Assembly: GCA_020850735.1 (NCBI GenBank)
Contig: JADZEE010000048.1
Location: 1-64,000 of the forward strand
Direction: 5' to 3'
Length of the DNA stretch: 64,000 bases
From: Gammaproteobacteria bacterium
GTDB lineage: Bacteria; Pseudomonadota; Gammaproteobacteria; JADZEE01
Part shown: one piece after another, positions 50,715 through 59,741 of the stretch
Numbering within the stretch: position 1 is the first letter of the stretch
Layout of the letters: every line of letters begins with the position of its first letter
Notes under the pieces: model-generated
Seen by the model: only the letters and a program-made list of their open reading frames with translations
What the model was told of the DNA's origin: nothing
Databases searched by the model: none
Made by a program: the position numbers and the translations under genes

Positions 50715-51749
50715 TCAGAAGGTGTAGGTCATGCTGACGGAGCCGAATTCATGATGGCGGTGCTGGCCGTCGAACTCCTCGCTGCGGAACACCTGGGCAT
50801 ACGAGAGCTTCACCGGTCCGAGCGTGACCGCGGCGCCGAACAGCAGGTCCGCGACCAGCGGTTTCTTGTCGACGCTGTGACTGCTGCTGAAGGTGTTGCC
50901 GTCGAGGAAGATGTCGCGACCGACGACGCGGCCGGTCAGCGCGACGAATCCGTGCGCGCTCAGCCCGCCCGGGCTGAAGCGTGGATCACGCGTCGTGGTG
51001 GGCGCGTTCGTTTCCCCGCCCGGGCGGATCTGCGAGGTGCCGAAGTCGCTCGGTAATTTCCAGCCGAGCCGCAGTTCGACGCCGGCGTTGCCGTAGGTGT
51101 AGACGTTGCCGACCGTCGCACCGAGGTGGCTGATGGCGTCCATGCCCAGGTGGGAGACGAACTTTTGCGAGAACGCACGCCACTTGCGCTCGTAGATGAG
51201 CGCGAGCCCGGGCTCGTTGTCGAGCTGGTTGCTCCAGCCGAGTGCCCGGTCGAAACCCCGTACGTCGTGTACCAGGTTCTGGGCCTGCTCCGCGAGTGAT
51301 GCCGGGCCGACGATCCCGAGCTGTAGCTCGATGGTGTCGAGGCGGCGCTCGCTGCGGCTGTGAAACGCCGCACCGGCGTAGAGCCAGCCCGCGTACGGGC
51401 GATCATCGGGCAGCAGCGCAATGCTGCGCGTATCGTTCGGGGTGAACGTGAGCTGGCCGATGACAAAGCCGACGTTGCGCTGCAGGCCGGGGTCGTTGAT
51501 GAATGGCAGCCACTCGATGAGTGGCAGGCTCCAGGCCGGCAGCCGGCCGCTGTCACGGTAGTCGGTGAGATCCGGCGACACCCAGCCGATCTGGATGCCG
51601 TTGGTGTACTGGGCGTCCGACTCGCCGAACAGGTCGTTCTCGAAGGCGACCGACACCGTCCAGGCCTTCTGCAGCTCGTCGTCTGTCGCTGGCGCCGCGG
51701 CGGCGGCGCCGGCTAACACGAGGGACAGGGCGGACAGGAAGGTGCGCAT
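50715..51749 (-). CDS. lpxR: lipid A deacylase LpxR-family outer membrane protein
   Basis: A 344-residue outer-membrane beta-barrel that removes the 3'-acyloxyacyl chain of lipid A. After a signal peptide (residues 1-19) come family motifs: AFENDLFGESDAQYTNGIQIGW (with the catalytic-site Asn/Asp region), PFINDPGLQRNVGFVIGQLTFTP, RPYAGWLYAGAAFHSR and SVSMTYTF, the last with the terminal aromatic residue of a barrel. Full length, monocistronic. Confidence 0.85.
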   Translation of the reverse strand: MRTFLSALSLVLAGAAAAAPATDDELQKAWTVSVAFENDLFGESDAQYTNGIQIGWVSPDLTDYRDSGRLPAWSLPLIEWLPFINDPGLQRNVGFVIGQLTFTPNDTRSIALLPDDRPYAGWLYAGAAFHSRSERRLDTIELQLGIVGPASLAEQAQNLVHDVRGFDRALGWSNQLDNEPGLALIYERKWRAFSQKFVSHLGMDAISHLGATVGNVYTYGNAGVELRLGWKLPSDFGTSQIRPGGETNAPTTTRDPRFSPGGLSAHGFVALTGRVVGRDIFLDGNTFSSSHSVDKKPLVADLLFGAAVTLGPVKLSYAQVFRSEEFDGQHRHHEFGSVSMTYTF

Positions 51750-51918
51750 CGGCGGGACCAGGTTCGGCTACAGGCGGGCCGGGCCATCCTAAGGCCGGAC
51801 CCGGCTGTGTTCAACGTGGACGCCGGTCGCGGTTGCCGCGCACGGTCGGATTGGTGGACCCTGTCACAGCGCGGGGCGCGTACCGGCGCCCGCCAGGGAC
51901 GAACACGGAGGCCCCGAC

Positions 51919-52359
51919 ATGCCGGAATTTCGCACGATCATGGTTGCAATCGACTTCTCGGCGGCGGCGATGGCCGCGCTGCGCACCGCCGCCGATCTCG
52001 GCGCCCGCCTCGACGCGGTCCTGATCGTCGTGCACGTCGAACAGGTTCACGCCGCCAGTGTGTCGGACGCCTCCGCGGCGGATGCCGATGGCGCCGGCGC
52101 GGTCGCCAGCGACGGCCTCGAGCGCGCGTGCGAGCGGTTCGCGCGCGAAAACATCGGCACCGGGGTGCGCTTCGAGACCGCTGTTTGCCAGGGCGATGCG
52201 GCGTTCGAAATCGTCCGCGCGGCCGGCGAGGCGAAAGCCGATCTCCTCGTCATCGGCAGCCACGGGCGCACCGGTCTGCGTCACCTGATCATGGGCAGCG
52301 TGGCCGAGGAGGTGGTGCGTCGCGCGCCGCTGCCGGTGCTGGTGATCAAGCCGGCGTGA
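51919..52359 (+). CDS. universal stress protein (UspA family)
   Basis: A 146-residue cytosolic ATP-binding stress protein. It starts FRTIMVAIDFSAAAMAALRTAADLG and ends with the nucleotide motif VIGSHGRTGLRHLIMGSVAEEVV (G-x2-G-x9-G-S). Binding of ATP rather than AMP-free UspA behaviour is indicated by this loop. The stop overlaps the GTG start of the following SDR gene (GTGA), so the two are co-translated. An upstream GGAGG (51908-51912) serves the ATG. Confidence 0.9.
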   Translation: MPEFRTIMVAIDFSAAAMAALRTAADLGARLDAVLIVVHVEQVHAASVSDASAADADGAGAVASDGLERACERFARENIGTGVRFETAVCQGDAAFEIVRAAGEAKADLLVIGSHGRTGLRHLIMGSVAEEVVRRAPLPVLVIKPA

Positions 52360-53054
52360 ACGGTACCGTACTGGTGACGGGCGCCGGCCGTGGCCTGGGG
52401 CTCGGCTTCGTGCGCAGCTTCGACGCCGACGGCTGGCGGGTGTACGCCACGTGTCGCACTCCGGAAGCCGCCAGCGAGCTCGCGCGCCTCGCGGCCGCTT
52501 CGAACGGGCGTGTCAGCGTGCTGCCGCTGGACGTGACCAATGCAGCGCAGATCCGTGCGGTCGCCGCCATCGCCGGCGCCGAACCGCTCGACATCCTCGT
52601 CAACAGCGCGGGGACCTGGGGCCAGGAGCACAGCCGTTTCGGCACGACCGACAGCGAAGCCTGGCTGCAGGCATTCCGGGTCAACACCATTGCGCCGCTG
52701 AAGCTGATGGAAGCGCTGGTGGACGGGTTGGCGGCGAGTCGTCGCCGGCTGGTATTCAACGTCAGCAGCCGGATGGGCAGCATCGCCGACAACGACGCCG
52801 GCGGCGGCTACACCTACCGCTCTTCCAAGGCGGCGCTGAACGCGGTCGTCAGGAGCGCCGCCATTGATCTGGCCGGGCGCGGCATCGTGGTCGTGGCCGT
52901 GCATCCGGGCTGGGTGCGTACCGCCATGGGCGGACCGTCGGCATCCTTGTCGGTCAGCGACAGCGTCGCCCGCATGCGTGCGCTGATGGACCGGATCGGA
53001 CCGGCCGACAGCGGCTGTTTCTTCCACTGCGACGGCTACGCGCTGCCGTGGTGA
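52356..53054 (+). CDS. short-chain dehydrogenase/reductase
   Basis: A 232-residue classical SDR. The cofactor motif is VLVTGAGRGLGLGFV, then NSAGTWGQE (NAG-type), catalytic Ser in NVSSRMGSI and the YxxxK in YTYRSSKAALNAV. It resembles CsgA/sniffer-like SDRs. Substrate unknown. GTG 52356 overlaps the uspA stop by 4 bases, so it is tied to the stress protein gene; the reading frame upstream belongs to uspA in another frame. Confidence 0.85.
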   Translation: MNGTVLVTGAGRGLGLGFVRSFDADGWRVYATCRTPEAASELARLAAASNGRVSVLPLDVTNAAQIRAVAAIAGAEPLDILVNSAGTWGQEHSRFGTTDSEAWLQAFRVNTIAPLKLMEALVDGLAASRRRLVFNVSSRMGSIADNDAGGGYTYRSSKAALNAVVRSAAIDLAGRGIVVVAVHPGWVRTAMGGPSASLSVSDSVARMRALMDRIGPADSGCFFHCDGYALPW

Positions 53055-53127
53055 GCGGTCCGCATCCGACGTGTGGTTGAACGAAGGCGAGCGGCCGCAA
53101 CCTAAATAAGGGAAGCCCGATAGTCCT

Positions 53128-53150
53128 TTGATACCAGTTAGTGCTATCAA
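53128..53150. promoter_or_regulatory. inverted repeat TTGATA-N11-TATCAA upstream of the HD-GYP gene
   Basis: Two perfect 6-base half-sites (53128-53133 and 53145-53150) separated by 11 bases, about 100 bases before the start at 53253. It could be a regulator binding site; no known consensus is claimed. Confidence 0.3.
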
Positions 53151-53252
53151 TGGGAGGCTATTTTCAACCGCAAGCGCGGTGGAACTGTCCGTCCATCCGG
53201 ACTCGCCGACAGGACGCCCGACCGTGCGTGCGAACGAGCGGAAGCTACCGCG

Positions 53253-56200
53253 ATGGGCGACGGTGTCGATATTGGCGGGACCGGCGCCGGCTCGACAGGT
53301 AGCGGCAGGGGTTCGACCATTGTCATCGCCGCGGCAACCGCCGCCGAGGTCGAGCTGCTGCGCCGGGCAGTTGCCGGCGTCGGCTACACCGTGTTCACGG
53401 CACGGGACGGCGCGGAAGCGCTCGCCATGGCCCGGGCCGAGCACCCCGACGCGGTGGTGAGTGCCATCGACACGCCGGTGATGGACGGCTACAGCCTGTG
53501 TCACGCGATTCGACGCGACGCGGCTCTGAAAGACACTCCGGTGATGCTGCTCGCGACGCCGGCGCATCCCATCGACGTGATCCGCGGACTGGGTGCCGGC
53601 GCCGACGGCTACCTGATCAAACCCTACGAAGTCCCGGCTCTCCTGTCCGGCATCGAGTCGCTGCTCGCGCATCCGTCGGCGCCGCCGCCGGTGGAGCGCC
53701 GCAAGGTCAGGATCCAGTGGGCGGGCGAAACCCACGTCGTGGACGCGCACGGACCGCGCTTGCTGAATCAGTTGATCGCGACCTACGAAGCCGCCGTCCT
53801 GCAGAATCGCGAGCTGCTCGCGACCCAGCAGTCGCTGAACGAACTCAACGAGGGCCTGGAGCGCAAAGTGCTGGAGAGCACGGCCGCGCTGCGCAACAGC
53901 GAGACCCGGTTCCGTGCCTTGATCGAGTACGCTTCGGATATCGTCGCAGTGGTCGATACCAGGGGCGTGATCACCTACGTCAGCCCCTCGATCAAACGCA
54001 TCGCCGGCTACGACGCGGACGAGCTGCCGGGCCGCGACTTCCAGGAATTCGCGCACCCGGACGATCGGAGTAAAACAGCCGCAGCGCTCGAGGCGACTCT
54101 CGCGGCTGCGGACGTGGTGCATACGGTCGAGTTTCGCTTCCGGCACCGGGACGGCCGCTGGCTGACGCTGGAAGCGGTTGCCAGGAACGCCGTCGCCGAT
54201 CCGGTGGTTCAGGGGATCGTCGTCAATGCCCGCGACGTCACCGAACGCAAGTGCGCGGAAGCCGCGACGATCGCGTCTGAAACGAAGTTCCGGCGGCTGT
54301 TCGAGGCTGCACGCGACGGCATCCTGCTACTCGACGTTCGGGACGGACGGATAATCGACGTCAATCCTTTCATGATCGAGCTGCTCGGCTACACGCGCGA
54401 ACAGTACTTGGGCAGGACGCTGTGGGAGATCGGCCCGTTCAAGGATGTCGCTGCATCGAAGGCGGCGTTCGCCGATCTGCAGGCGAACAGAAATGTCCGC
54501 TACGCGGACCTCCCGCTGCGCACCGCAGACGGGCGGAATGTCGCTGTGGAATTCGTCAGCAACGTTTACCGGGTGAACGGCGGCGAGGTGATTCAATGTA
54601 ACATCCGCGACGTGAGCGAGCGCAAGCGGGCGATGGACGTGCTCCGCGACGCGAAGGATCTGCTGCAGGCGGTCGTGGACAATGTACCGGTTCGTATTTT
54701 CTGGAAGGATCGCGATTTGCGCTATCTGGGCTGCAACATTCAATTTGCGATTGATGCCGGGTATTCCCGCCCGGAGGAACTGATCGGTAAAACCGATTTC
54801 GACATGGGGTGGAAGGGGCAGGCCGAAGCGTACCGCGCCGACGACAAGGCGGTGATGGATTCCGGCAATCCCAAACTGAATTACGAAGAGCAGCAAACGA
54901 CGCCTGACGGCATCGGGATCTGGCTGCGAACCTCCAAAGTGCCGTTACGTGACGAACGCAATCAGGTCGTCGGTATTCTGGGCGTGTACGAAGATATTAC
55001 CGCACGCAAGACGATCGAACAGACCTTGCGACAACGGGACGCGGCCCTGCGCGAAATGGGCGCGGTGGCAAAGGTGGGCGGTTGGGCATTCGATGCGAAA
55101 ACCGGCCAGGGCACATGGACGGAAGAGGTGGCGCGGATCCATGACGTGGATCCGGATGCACCGACCAGCCTTGAAACCGTAATGGCTCATTATAACGGCG
55201 AATCCCGGCAGAAGCTCGAAGCGGCCGTGCGGGCGGCGATCGAGGACGCAAGGCCCTACGATCTGGAATTGGAGCTGGTAACCGCCAAGGGCGAGCACAA
55301 ATGGGTCAGAAGCATCGCCAGAGTCGTCAGGGAGGCGGGAGCGGTCGTCGGGATCACCGGATCGTTGCAGGAAGTCACCGATCAGGTACTGGCCAGACGG
55401 GAGCTCAAGCGGCTCAACTGGATGCTGCAGGCGCTCAGCCGCAGCAATTCGGCGATGATTCACGCCGACGACGAGGAGCAGATGTTTCGGCTCTGTTGCG
55501 AGGCGATCGCCAGCCCGGAGGGGTATACGCTCGCCTGGATCGGCGTCGCGCGGGACGACTCCGCGCAGTCGGTCGAAATCATCGCGGCCGCAGGCGACGA
55601 CGTCGGTTACGTGCAGGGGTATGAGCTATCGTGGGCCGACACCTCGAACGGCCGAGGTCCCGCCGGAATTGCGATTCGAACCGGCGCGGTGCATGTCATC
55701 GATGATATCACTGAGAGCCCCGGCTACCGGCCGTGGCTGGGGCGCGCGACGGCACGCGGTTTGAGGAGCCTGGCTTGTGTGCCGATCCACCTCGAAGGCA
55801 AGGTGTTCGGTGTGCTCGCGGTCTACAGCCGTGAGCCGGCCGCCTTCGGCGGTGAGCAAGTGCGGCTTCTGGAGGAACTCGCGAGTGACATGGGCTACGG
55901 TATGCGCACGCTTCGTACGCAGTCCGCGTACGAATCGGGCATCCTGGAGAGCGCGCAGCAGGCGCTCAGGCTGCGCGCGACGATGGAGAGCGCAATCGAG
56001 GCGCTCGCCGCCATGGTCGAGCAGCGCGATCCCTACACCGCGGGTCACCAGCGCCGCGTCGCGGAGTTTGCCGTCGCAATCGGACGCGAGCTCGGGCTCG
56101 ACGGGGAGCACCTCGAAGGGTTGCGCGTCGCCGGCACCATCCACGACATCGGCAAGATCTACGTGCCCGCCGAAATCCTCTCCCGCCCGGGGAAGCTCAC

Positions 56201-56564
56201 CGCGCCCGAATTCGAAATCGTCAAGACCCACGCGCAAGTCGGCTACGACATCGTCAAGGGGGTGGATTTCCCGTGGCCCGTGGCGCTGGCAATCCTGCAG
56301 CATCATGAGAGGCTGGATGGTTCGGGCTACCCGCAGCATCTGCAGGGCACCGAGATCATTCTCGAGGCGCGTATCCTCGCGGTTGCGGACGTGATTGAAG
56401 CGATTGCCTCGCACCGCCCGTACCGCGCGGCAGTCGGGATCGATGCGGCGCTCGATCACGTCGCCACGGAGTCGGGACGACTCTACGACACCGAGGTCGC
56501 GGCGGCGTCCATACGATTGTTCAGGGAAGAGGGGTTTCAGCTGTCAAGTGTTCACGGTCCATAG
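53253..56564 (+). CDS. multi-domain PAS/GAF/HD-GYP c-di-GMP phosphodiesterase with a degenerate receiver domain
   Basis: A 1103-residue cytosolic regulator. Order: receiver-like domain (about 22-140), coiled coil, four PAS/PAC domains (about 215-330, 345-460, 470-595, 605-725; each ends in a DVTERK / DVSERK / DITARK-type motif), a GAF domain (about 735-895), then HD-GYP (about 925-1095). HD-GYP motifs are intact: HDIGKIYVP and HHERLDGSGYP, so c-di-GMP hydrolysis is expected. In the receiver, Ala71 (VVSAIDTPVMDG) stands where the phosphorylated Asp should be, and the acidic pocket is lost, so it cannot be phosphorylated in the usual way. No membrane segments. Confidence 0.88.
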   Translation: MGDGVDIGGTGAGSTGSGRGSTIVIAAATAAEVELLRRAVAGVGYTVFTARDGAEALAMARAEHPDAVVSAIDTPVMDGYSLCHAIRRDAALKDTPVMLLATPAHPIDVIRGLGAGADGYLIKPYEVPALLSGIESLLAHPSAPPPVERRKVRIQWAGETHVVDAHGPRLLNQLIATYEAAVLQNRELLATQQSLNELNEGLERKVLESTAALRNSETRFRALIEYASDIVAVVDTRGVITYVSPSIKRIAGYDADELPGRDFQEFAHPDDRSKTAAALEATLAAADVVHTVEFRFRHRDGRWLTLEAVARNAVADPVVQGIVVNARDVTERKCAEAATIASETKFRRLFEAARDGILLLDVRDGRIIDVNPFMIELLGYTREQYLGRTLWEIGPFKDVAASKAAFADLQANRNVRYADLPLRTADGRNVAVEFVSNVYRVNGGEVIQCNIRDVSERKRAMDVLRDAKDLLQAVVDNVPVRIFWKDRDLRYLGCNIQFAIDAGYSRPEELIGKTDFDMGWKGQAEAYRADDKAVMDSGNPKLNYEEQQTTPDGIGIWLRTSKVPLRDERNQVVGILGVYEDITARKTIEQTLRQRDAALREMGAVAKVGGWAFDAKTGQGTWTEEVARIHDVDPDAPTSLETVMAHYNGESRQKLEAAVRAAIEDARPYDLELELVTAKGEHKWVRSIARVVREAGAVVGITGSLQEVTDQVLARRELKRLNWMLQALSRSNSAMIHADDEEQMFRLCCEAIASPEGYTLAWIGVARDDSAQSVEIIAAAGDDVGYVQGYELSWADTSNGRGPAGIAIRTGAVHVIDDITESPGYRPWLGRATARGLRSLACVPIHLEGKVFGVLAVYSREPAAFGGEQVRLLEELASDMGYGMRTLRTQSAYESGILESAQQALRLRATMESAIEALAAMVEQRDPYTAGHQRRVAEFAVAIGRELGLDGEHLEGLRVAGTIHDIGKIYVPAEILSRPGKLTAPEFEIVKTHAQVGYDIVKGVDFPWPVALAILQHHERLDGSGYPQHLQGTEIILEARILAVADVIEAIASHRPYRAAVGIDAALDHVATESGRLYDTEVAAASIRLFREEGFQLSSVHGP

Positions 56565-56602
56565 CGGTGCGTGGCGCACGGTCGCGTGAGCGCTCGCGGC
56601 GC

Positions 56603-56628
56603 AAAAAAAGCCCCGCACGGAGCGGGGC
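56603..56628 (-). terminator. rho-independent terminator
   Basis: GCCCCGC / GCGGGGC stem (56610-56616 with 56622-56628), 5-base loop, followed on the minus strand by seven T (56609-56603). It ends the NTF2-like gene transcript and may also stop the plus-strand HD-GYP gene that converges on it. Confidence 0.85.
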
Positions 56629-56671
56629 GAAGGGGAGGTCAACGTGAGCGCGAGCCGGTGGGCGGTGCGCC

Positions 56672-57139
56672 TCAGTTCCAGGTCTGCAGCCGCGTCTTCC
56701 AGCGGCCGTCGCTCTGGCGCTCGAATACCGTGACGATGTTGCCGCCGATGAGCTCGGCGCCGCCGGCGGCCGGTCGCGTCGCCGACCACACGCCGGCGGC
56801 GTAGACCGTATCGCCCTCGCGGCGGATCTCGTACAGGTCGACGCCGTTGTGCTTCAGGCCGGACGCCGCGAGTGTGCGCAGATAGCGGCGAATGGACGCT
56901 GCGTCGGCGAGGGTCTCATCGGTCGGGGGCATCAGCACGGCGTCGGCGCTGTAGGTATCGACGAGGCCCTCGACGTCGCTCGCGTTGAGCGCCTCACGCC
57001 AGGCGGCCTGGTTGGCTTCGACGACCGCGCGGATGTCCTCCATCCCGTCCGCCGCAGGCACTTCGCCCGCCTGCGCGCCGCCGCTGAGCAGGCCCGCCGT
57101 CGCCGCGAACAGTGCGGCGCTGAGTAGTGTGTTTTTCAT
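56672..57139 (-). CDS. secreted SnoaL/NTF2-like protein (SgcJ/EcaC-type)
   Basis: A 155-residue protein with a signal peptide (MKNTLLSAALFAATAGLLSGGAQA), then a cone-shaped NTF2-like fold: IRAVVEANQAAWREALNASDVEGLVDTYSADAVLMPP, VDLYEIRREGDTVYAAGVWSA and VFERQSDGRWKTRLQTWN. Such proteins bind small molecules or act as isomerases and hydrolases; no catalytic pair can be named. AGGAG lies 9 bases before the ATG at 57139. It is divergent from the LysR gene, across an AT-rich region with a palindrome, and so is its likely target. Confidence 0.78.
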   Translation of the reverse strand: MKNTLLSAALFAATAGLLSGGAQAGEVPAADGMEDIRAVVEANQAAWREALNASDVEGLVDTYSADAVLMPPTDETLADAASIRRYLRTLAASGLKHNGVDLYEIRREGDTVYAAGVWSATRPAAGGAELIGGNIVTVFERQSDGRWKTRLQTWN

Positions 57140-57278
57140 GCGTGCATCTCCTGAAAGTGCTGTGGGTTCGTCGGCGCGCCGCGGCCATCCGGGTGGGTCG
57201 CCAGGCGCGGCTGAAATCATGGGGTGCACTATATTTGCTCTATAATCGCACTGCAATATATGAAAATGAAACATATAC

Positions 57279-57293
57279 TTGCATATTATGCAA
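57279..57293. promoter_or_regulatory. palindrome TTGCATATTATGCAA, probable LysR binding site
   Basis: A 6-base inverted repeat (TTGCAT/ATGCAA) with a 3-base spacer lies 19 bases before the LysR ATG, inside an AT-rich block (57225-57300) between the divergent genes. It contains the T-N11-A form of LysR operators. Autoregulation and control of the NTF2-like gene are inferred. Confidence 0.5.
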
Positions 57294-57311
57294 TTATAGT
57301 GGAGGTCGACG

Positions 57312-58208
57312 ATGGACAAGTTCACCGCCATGACGGCTTTCGCCGAGGTTGCCCGGCGCGGCAATTTCGGCGCCGCCGCCGAGCATCTGGGCATGTCCCG
57401 CGCCATGGTGACCCGGCACGTGGCGGCCCTGGAGAACGCCCTCGGCGCACGCCTGCTGAACCGCACCACCCGTCGTCTCAGCCTCACGGGCGAGGGCCAG
57501 GCCTACCTCGAGCGCTGCCAGCTCATCCTCGCCGAGATCGAGGAGACCGAGCTGGCCGTCGGCCAGCTCAGCACCCGCCCGCGCGGCACGCTGCGGATCA
57601 GCGCGCCGATGTCCTTCGGCATGTTCCATCTCGCCCCGGCGATCGCCGCCTACCAGAACGTGTGGCCGGAAGTCGCCGTCGAGCTCGTGCTCAACGATCG
57701 TTACGCGGATCTCGCCGAGGACGGCGTGGACGTTGCGGTACGCGCCGGGCAGCTCGACGACACACGGCTCATCGCACGGCCGCTCGCCCGTGCCCGCCTG
57801 GTGCTTTGCGCCGCGCCGATCTACCTCGAGACCCGCGGCGTGCCGCGCCGGCCCGACGATCTCGGCGCACACAACTGCCTGCGCTACGTGTACCGTTCCT
57901 CGACCTGGGACATGAGCCGTGACGGCGAGAACTTCAGTGTCATCGTGCACGGCGATCTCGAATCCAACGTCGGTGACGCCTTGCGCGAGATCGCCATCGC
58001 CGGCCGCGGTATCGTCATGCTGCCGACCTACATGGTCGGCGAGGATCTGCGCACCGGCCGTCTGCGGCGCGTCCTCGCCGATTACGAATTGCCGGACGTG
58101 CCGATCTACGCCGTGTACCTGCACCGCCGGCACCTGTCGGCGAAAGTGCGCACTTTCGTCGATTTTCTGCTGGACCGCTTCACGCCGGCGCCGTCGTGGG
58201 AAGCGTGA
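57312..58208 (+). CDS. LysR-family transcriptional regulator
   Basis: A 298-residue regulator. The N-terminal winged helix-turn-helix is MTAFAEVARRGNFGAAAEHLGMSRAMVTRHVAALENALG, then the linker RTTRRLSLTGEGQAYLERC. The effector domain spans about residues 90-295 (GTLRISAPMSFGMFHLAPAIAAY; DVAVRAGQLDDTRLIARPLA), resembling the CrgA/YafC-like subgroup. GGAGG lies 6 bases before the ATG. It is divergent from the NTF2-like gene, and the shared AT-rich region carries a palindrome. Confidence 0.88.
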   Translation: MDKFTAMTAFAEVARRGNFGAAAEHLGMSRAMVTRHVAALENALGARLLNRTTRRLSLTGEGQAYLERCQLILAEIEETELAVGQLSTRPRGTLRISAPMSFGMFHLAPAIAAYQNVWPEVAVELVLNDRYADLAEDGVDVAVRAGQLDDTRLIARPLARARLVLCAAPIYLETRGVPRRPDDLGAHNCLRYVYRSSTWDMSRDGENFSVIVHGDLESNVGDALREIAIAGRGIVMLPTYMVGEDLRTGRLRRVLADYELPDVPIYAVYLHRRHLSAKVRTFVDFLLDRFTPAPSWEA

Positions 58209-58329
58209 AGGCCCGGTATACTGCGCGCATCGACACCCGCGCTGACAACCGTCTACCGGCTCCGGCACCGGCGGCCGCCGTTCGGGGCCGTCCCGCCGCG
58301 TTCCCGGCACCGTCCTCCAGGCGTACGAA

Positions 58330-59697
58330 TTGACCCTGGCGACGCCACCGCCGCGCCGCGCCGTGCCGCGGCTGCTGCAAGGCCCGGTCGGCCCGATGCT
58401 GCGGGAACTGACCGTGCCGATGGTATTCGGGATCGTCTCGCTGCTCCTGTTCAATCTCGCCGACACGTTTTTCATCAGCCTGCTCGGCACGCGCGAGCTC
58501 GCCGCGCTGGGTTTCACCTTTCCGGTGACGATGTTCGTGACCTACCTCGGTATCGGCCTGGGTATCGGCACGTCGGCACTGGTGGCACGCGGTATCGGTG
58601 CCGGCGATCACGATCGCGCCGCGCGCATCGCCACCGACAGCCTGCTGCTCGCCACGCTGCTGGTGGTCGTGCTCGCGGTGCTCGGCTACGTGAGCATCGA
58701 GCCGTTGTTTCTCGCGCTCGGCGCGACCCCCGACCTCGTTCCCCTGATCGCCTCGTTCATGCACGTGTGGCTGCTCGGCGTGGTTTTCTTCGTCATGCCG
58801 ATGGTCGTGGGCGCAGCGTTGCGCGCGACCGGCGACACGCGCACGCCCAGCCTCGTCATGCTCGGCTCGGCAGGCCTGAACGGTGTGCTCGATCCCCTGC
58901 TGATCTTCGGACTCGGACCGGTGCCCGGCTTCGGGCTGCAAGGTGCGGCGATCGCCTCTGCGCTGGCCTGGATCGGCGCGGCGTCGATCAGCCTGATCAT
59001 GCTGCACCGGCGCGAGCACCTGCTCGAGTGGCGCTGGCCGGGTACGGCGGCGCTGTTCCAATCATGGCGCAGGCATCTGGCGATCAGCGGCCCCGCCGCG
59101 GCGGCGAACATGCTCACGCCGGTCGCCACCGGCATACTCACGGCCACGGTGGCGACCTACGGCGCCGAGGCCGTGGCCGCCTACGGCGTCGCCGGCCGCA
59201 TCGAGGCGCTGGCGCTGATCGTCGTGCTCGCCATGTCCACGAGCCTGCCGCCGTTTCTCAGCCAGAACCACGGCGCCGGGCGCATCGATCGGGTGCGCGA
59301 GGCGGTGCGTATCGCACTGCGTTTCACCCTGGCCTGGGAACTCGGCGTGTACCTGCTCATCGTCGCCGCCGCGCCCTGGATCGCCGCGCTGTTCACCGAT
59401 GCGCCACAAGTCGATCGCGTCCTGCGTACGATCCTGTACATTCTGCCCCTGAGCTACGGATTCCAGGGCATCGTGGTGCTCAGCAACTCCTCGTTCAACG
59501 CCCTGCACGCGCCGCGTCACGCGGTCGTGCTGAGCGTGCTGCGCTGGTTCGTGCTGTACGTGCCGTGTGCTCTCGCGGGGGCGGCCATGGCGGGGCTGAC
59601 CGGGCTGTTCGCGGGCGCCATGGTGGGTAACCTGATTGCCGGCAGCCTGGCGGGTGTCTGGATCACGCGCCACTGCCGGCGCCTGGAGACACACTGA
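58330..59697 (+). CDS. MATE-family multidrug efflux transporter
   Basis: A 455-residue Na+- or H+-driven drug exporter with twelve helices in two lobes. It begins after a short leader with GPVGPMLRELTVPMVFGIVSLLLFNLADTFFIS. Other MATE features are GVVFFVMPMVVGAALRATGDTRTPSLVML, HLAISGPAAAANML and VAAYGVAGRIEALAL. It starts with TTG at 58330. Separated from LysR by 121 bases and possibly independent. Substrate unknown; it may extrude dyes or antibiotics. Confidence 0.88.
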   Translation: MTLATPPPRRAVPRLLQGPVGPMLRELTVPMVFGIVSLLLFNLADTFFISLLGTRELAALGFTFPVTMFVTYLGIGLGIGTSALVARGIGAGDHDRAARIATDSLLLATLLVVVLAVLGYVSIEPLFLALGATPDLVPLIASFMHVWLLGVVFFVMPMVVGAALRATGDTRTPSLVMLGSAGLNGVLDPLLIFGLGPVPGFGLQGAAIASALAWIGAASISLIMLHRREHLLEWRWPGTAALFQSWRRHLAISGPAAAANMLTPVATGILTATVATYGAEAVAAYGVAGRIEALALIVVLAMSTSLPPFLSQNHGAGRIDRVREAVRIALRFTLAWELGVYLLIVAAAPWIAALFTDAPQVDRVLRTILYILPLSYGFQGIVVLSNSSFNALHAPRHAVVLSVLRWFVLYVPCALAGAAMAGLTGLFAGAMVGNLIAGSLAGVWITRHCRRLETH

Positions 59698-59741
59698 GCA
59701 GTCATCACGGCCGGCGGACGGCCAAGAGGGAGGACGGCGAC

